The translations under genes were made by a program, and so were the position numbers. From Ewingella allii (GTDB lineage: Bacteria; Pseudomonadota; Gammaproteobacteria; Enterobacterales; Enterobacteriaceae), in NCBI RefSeq assembly GCF_044430645.1, contig NZ_JAWUDN010000001.1:930001-994000 (forward strand): a stretch of DNA of 64,000 nt. Direction: 5' to 3'. Shown in pieces: positions 60,936 to 64,000 of this stretch (within the stretch, counting starts at the first letter, position 1; each line of letters starts with the position of its first letter). Under the pieces are notes generated by a model, which worked only from the letters and a program-made list of their open reading frames with translations, was not told the origin of the DNA and made no database searches.

Positions 60936-62237
60936 ATGCGCGTGGTTATTTTGGGCAGTGGAGTGGTTGGTGTTGCCAGTGCCTGGTATTTGGCAAAGGC
61001 CGGACATCAGGTGACGGTCATTGACAGACAAGCCGGACCGGCGGAAGAGACTAGCGCGGGGAATGCCGGGCAAATCTCTCCCGGTTATGCTGCTCCTTGG
61101 GCTGCGCCAGGCGTGCCATTAAAGGCGATTAAGTGGATGTTCCAGCGCCACGCGCCGCTGGCGATCCGCCTCGACGGCAGTAGCTTCCAGCTGAAATGGA
61201 TGTGGCAAATGCTGCGTAACTGCAACATGGACCATTACCAGACCAACAAAAGCCGCATGGTGAGACTGGCCGAGTACAGCCGCGATTGCCTGAAAACGCT
61301 GCGCGAAGAGACCGGCATCCAGTACGAAGGCCGTCAGGGCGGAACTTTACAGCTGTTTCGCACCGCCCAGCAGTTCGAAAGTGCGTCGAAAGACATTGCC
61401 GTGCTGGAAGAGGCGGGCGTGCCTTACCAACTGCTGGAATCCAGCCAGCTGGCGACGGTTGAACCTGCTTTGGCTCAGGTGGCGCATAAGCTTACCGGCG
61501 GCCTGCGCTTGCCGAATGATGAAACCGGCGACTGCCAGCTGTTTACTCGTCAACTGGCTGAAATGGCGCGTCAGGCGGGCGTGGTATTTGAATTTAACCG
61601 CAGCGTCGACAAGCTGCTGGTGGAAAATGGCCAGGTCACTGGCGTGCAGTGCGGCGCGGATGTGGTCAAAGGCGACGCCTATGTAGTGGCTTTCGGCTCC
61701 TACTCGACGGCCCTGTTGCAAGATTTAGTCTCGATCCCGGTCTATCCGTTGAAGGGCTACTCGCTGACTATTCCAATCACTGACCCGGCCTCCGCGCCAT
61801 TCTCCACCGTGCTGGATGAAACCTACAAAATCGCTATCACCCGTTTTGACGATCGTATTCGCGTCGGCGGCATGGCGGAAATCGTCGGCTTCAACACCCA
61901 GCTGGCGAAGGCTCGCCGCGAAACGCTGGAGATGGTGGTGCGCGACCTCTACCCGAACGGCGGCAACGTCGAGCAAGCTTCTTTCTGGACCGGCCTGCGC
62001 CCAATGACCCCAGACGGCACGCCGATCGTCGGTAAAACGCGCCTGAAAAATCTCTACCTGAATACCGGCCACGGTACGCTCGGGTGGACCATGGCCTGTG
62101 GCTCCGGCCAGCTGCTGTCGGACATTATCACCGGCGTGACTCCGGCTATTCCGGCCGACGATTTAGCCGTAGAGCGTTACAGCCCGGGCTTCGCCGCGAC
62201 GCATCAAAACATTCATAAAATGCATCCTATCGGCTAA
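60936..62237 (+). CDS. dadA: DadA, D-amino acid dehydrogenase
   Basis: A 433-residue FAD-dependent membrane-associated dehydrogenase (E. coli: 432) that oxidises D-alanine and other D-amino acids to keto acids for the respiratory chain. The FAD motif is VVILGSGVVGVASAWYLAK, and the C-terminal flavin segment is LNTGHGTLGWTMACGSG. The ATG at 60936 lies seven bases after GGAG. It forms the L-alanine catabolic operon with dadX. Confidence 0.97.
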   Translation: MRVVILGSGVVGVASAWYLAKAGHQVTVIDRQAGPAEETSAGNAGQISPGYAAPWAAPGVPLKAIKWMFQRHAPLAIRLDGSSFQLKWMWQMLRNCNMDHYQTNKSRMVRLAEYSRDCLKTLREETGIQYEGRQGGTLQLFRTAQQFESASKDIAVLEEAGVPYQLLESSQLATVEPALAQVAHKLTGGLRLPNDETGDCQLFTRQLAEMARQAGVVFEFNRSVDKLLVENGQVTGVQCGADVVKGDAYVVAFGSYSTALLQDLVSIPVYPLKGYSLTIPITDPASAPFSTVLDETYKIAITRFDDRIRVGGMAEIVGFNTQLAKARRETLEMVVRDLYPNGGNVEQASFWTGLRPMTPDGTPIVGKTRLKNLYLNTGHGTLGWTMACGSGQLLSDIITGVTPAIPADDLAVERYSPGFAATHQNIHKMHPIG

Positions 62238-62311
62238 TAGCCCATTCAATGTTGAGCCGGTCAGCAGGCGTTATTGGAAGACCGGCTCATTGATTCGCCT
62301 CTGGAGACTGT

Positions 62312-63385
62312 ATGCCACGTCCGATTTCCGCTACGTTGTCACTTTCTGCGTTATCCAATAATTTGCAGGTTATCCGCCGTTTCGCGCCACGCAGTAAAGT
62401 CTGGTCGGTGGTCAAAGCCAATGCTTATGGCCACGGCGTTGAGCATGTACTGAAAGGCCTATCGGCCACTGACGGCTTTGGTTTGCTCGATTTTAAAGAA
62501 GCCGTTTTGCTGCGTGAGTCGGGCTGGAAGGGGCCGATTCTGCTGCTGGAAGGCTTCTTCTCACCGGCCGATCTCGAGGCGATTGATCAATATCGCCTGA
62601 CCACCGCCGTGCACAGCGACTGGCAGATTGACGCCATCAAGCAGGCCAAGCCTGGCGCGCCAATCAATGTTTATTTGAAGATTAACAGCGGCATGAACCG
62701 ACTGGGCTTCATGCCGGAAAAGGTTGAGGCCGCGTGGCACGCGCTGAAGGCTTTGCCGCAGATCGGGGAAATTACCCTGATGAGCCACTTTGCTCACGCC
62801 GACGGCCCGGAAGGCGTCGAGGGGCAGATGACACAGATCCTTGCCGCCGGGGAGAACATCGCAGGCCCAAGATCGCTGGCTAACTCGGCGGCGACGCTGT
62901 GGTACCCCGAAACCCATTATGACTGGGTCCGTCCGGGCATTATTCTCTACGGCGCGTCGCCGAGTGGCAAATGGCGGGATATCGCCGACAGCGGGCTGAA
63001 ACCGGTGATGACCCTGAGCACCGAAATTATCGCCACCCAGCAGTTGCGGGCGGGCGACCGCGTGGGCTACAGCGGCCGCTATCGCGCGGCGAGCGAGCAG
63101 CGCATTGGCATCATCGCCTGTGGCTATGCCGACGGTTATCCGCGCCACGCGCCGAGCGGCACGCCGGTATGGGTGGATGGGGTGATGACGCAAACCGTTG
63201 GCACAGTGTCGATGGATATGATTATGGTCGACCTAACGCCATGCCCGCAGGCCGCCATAGGGTCGAAGGTGGAGCTGTGGGGAGCCAACCTGCCGGTTGA
63301 CGATGTGGCGACCGTGGCCGGAACTCTGGGCTATGAGCTGTTGTCAGCCTTAGCGCCAAGAGTCCCGGTCAGGTTAGTTGACTGA
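62312..63385 (+). CDS. dadX: DadX, catabolic alanine racemase
   Basis: A 357-residue PLP-dependent alanine racemase. PLP binds Lys35 in VVKANAYGHG; the catalytic Tyr is in VGYSGRYR. It converts L-alanine to D-alanine for DadA and can supply D-alanine for peptidoglycan. It is judged DadX rather than Alr from linkage to dadA. The gap after dadA is 74 bases, and GGAG precedes the ATG. Confidence 0.97.
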   Translation: MPRPISATLSLSALSNNLQVIRRFAPRSKVWSVVKANAYGHGVEHVLKGLSATDGFGLLDFKEAVLLRESGWKGPILLLEGFFSPADLEAIDQYRLTTAVHSDWQIDAIKQAKPGAPINVYLKINSGMNRLGFMPEKVEAAWHALKALPQIGEITLMSHFAHADGPEGVEGQMTQILAAGENIAGPRSLANSAATLWYPETHYDWVRPGIILYGASPSGKWRDIADSGLKPVMTLSTEIIATQQLRAGDRVGYSGRYRAASEQRIGIIACGYADGYPRHAPSGTPVWVDGVMTQTVGTVSMDMIMVDLTPCPQAAIGSKVELWGANLPVDDVATVAGTLGYELLSALAPRVPVRLVD

Positions 63386-63407
63386 ATCGAGTGACATAAG
63401 TTTCTTA

Positions 63408-64000
63408 TTAACCAAGGCGGGTCAAGCGGCCCGCTGATTTCTTACTGGCGCGACGTGCTAACAGCGCCAGACAGCCTCCCGCCAGCATCACCAGTGCCAA
63501 ACTCAGTTTCGGCTGCAGCGGCAACGCCATGGCGATAAAGCCAAACAGCGCGCCTCCCGCCATCTGTACAGAACCCACCAATGCCGAGGCCACGCCCGCT
63601 TCATTGGAAAACGGCTCCAGCGCGTAGCTGGTGGCTGGCCCAATCAGGAAAGCCAAACCTGCGCAGGCGCTGGCGACGGGCAGCATGTAGAGCCAAGTGG
63701 CGTGCTGCTGATCCGGGGCGATAAGGGTTAAGCCCGCCAGTAATCCCGCACAGCCGAGGAACATCAACAACGCGCCGGAAGCCAGACAGACCGGGCGTCC
63801 CACCTTCTGAATAATACGGTTAGCGATAAAGCTGACCGCCATGATCCAAAATCCGTTTGCGCCGAAGACCAGCGAAAACTCGAACGGCGTCAGTCCCGCC
63901 TGGCTCATCAGCACCGTCGGAGCCAGTGAGACGTAGGTCAGGGCCATGCCCATCGCTCCGGCGTTGACCGCGGCGAAGGTGATGAAGCGTTTGTTGAACA
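63408..64000 (-). CDS. MFS transporter, Bcr/CflA type (C-terminal part)
   Basis: The reading frame stays open to the right edge of the window (FNKRFITFAAVNAG before an internal Met), so only the last 197 or so codons are present. Six hydrophobic helices are visible. The residues (VLMSQAGLTPFEFSLVFGANGFWIM) resemble the second half of Bcr/CflA drug-resistance transporters. The substrate is unknown. In E. coli cvrA lies at this position instead. Confidence 0.85.
   Translation of the reverse strand, partial: FNKRFITFAAVNAGAMGMALTYVSLAPTVLMSQAGLTPFEFSLVFGANGFWIMAVSFIANRIIQKVGRPVCLASGALLMFLGCAGLLAGLTLIAPDQQHATWLYMLPVASACAGLAFLIGPATSYALEPFSNEAGVASALVGSVQMAGGALFGFIAMALPLQPKLSLALVMLAGGCLALLARRASKKSAGRLTRLG

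Noticed and set aside
1..64000. CRISPR arrays, insertion sequences and rRNA genes
   Set aside because: No regularly spaced repeats, transposase genes or rRNA sequence were seen anywhere in the window.

Overview
The window is a chromosomal segment of a member of the Enterobacterales. Most proteins in the right three quarters are recognisable at near E. coli-like identity (aspS, ruvABC, znuABC, zwf, fadD, minCDE, dsbB, nhaB, fadR, dadAX). The mix of a desferrioxamine-type siderophore cluster, a zwf-pgl-eda order and rnd next to minE points to the Yersiniaceae/Hafniaceae/Erwiniaceae neighbourhood (Rahnella, Ewingella, Rouxiella or Serratia-like) rather than Escherichia. The genus is inferred, not proven. 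No rRNA, tRNA, CRISPR array or insertion sequence was recognised.

Region A (1-8.9 kb) is the late end of a lambdoid prophage: a J-type tail tip protein, an unrecognised tail-associated protein, a tail fibre, an SOS-regulated umuDC pair (DNA polymerase V) and a large serine recombinase, probably the prophage integrase. Region B (8.9-14.2 kb) is an AT-rich accessory strip with a small AriR/YmgB-like protein, an orphan protein with a HEPN-type R-x4-H motif, a tyrosine integrase, a two-gene module resembling a LysM-like/glycine-zipper effector and its membrane partner, and a small zinc-ribbon protein.

Region C (14.2-29 kb) is core genome: tRNA wobble modification (cmoA, cmoB), yecN-yecE-yecD, aspS-nudB-yebC-ruvC, LexA-controlled ruvAB, Zur-controlled znuCB and znuA, then mepM and lpxM. 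Region D (29-36.2 kb) interrupts the lpxM-pykA neighbourhood known from E. coli with an MdfA-like exporter and dfoJ-dfoA-dfoC, which together would turn lysine into desferrioxamine via cadaverine. The operon is preceded by Fur-like and CRP-like sites. No receptor or uptake gene is present.

Region E (36.3-49.4 kb) is central carbon metabolism with HexR control (pykA, hexR, zwf, pgl, eda; edd is absent), then yoaB, yoaA, tsaB, yeaY, FadR-controlled fadD, and rnd. Region F (49.7-64 kb) carries minCDE, ycgL, a lytic transglycosylase, ycgM, ycgN, an unknown lipoprotein, dsbB, nhaB, fadR, ycgB, dadA, dadX and the C-terminal part of an MFS transporter. The place between ycgN and dsbB where E. coli keeps umuDC has no umuDC here; the only copy in the window is the prophage one.

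The best leads for something undescribed are the effector/partner pair at 12.1-13.5 kb bracketed by a 15-bp direct repeat, the HEPN-like orphan beside the tyrosine integrase, an internal ribosome binding site and start codon at the domain junction of dfoC, and an unassigned structured transcript-like region with a 16-codon frame at 54.6-54.8 kb.
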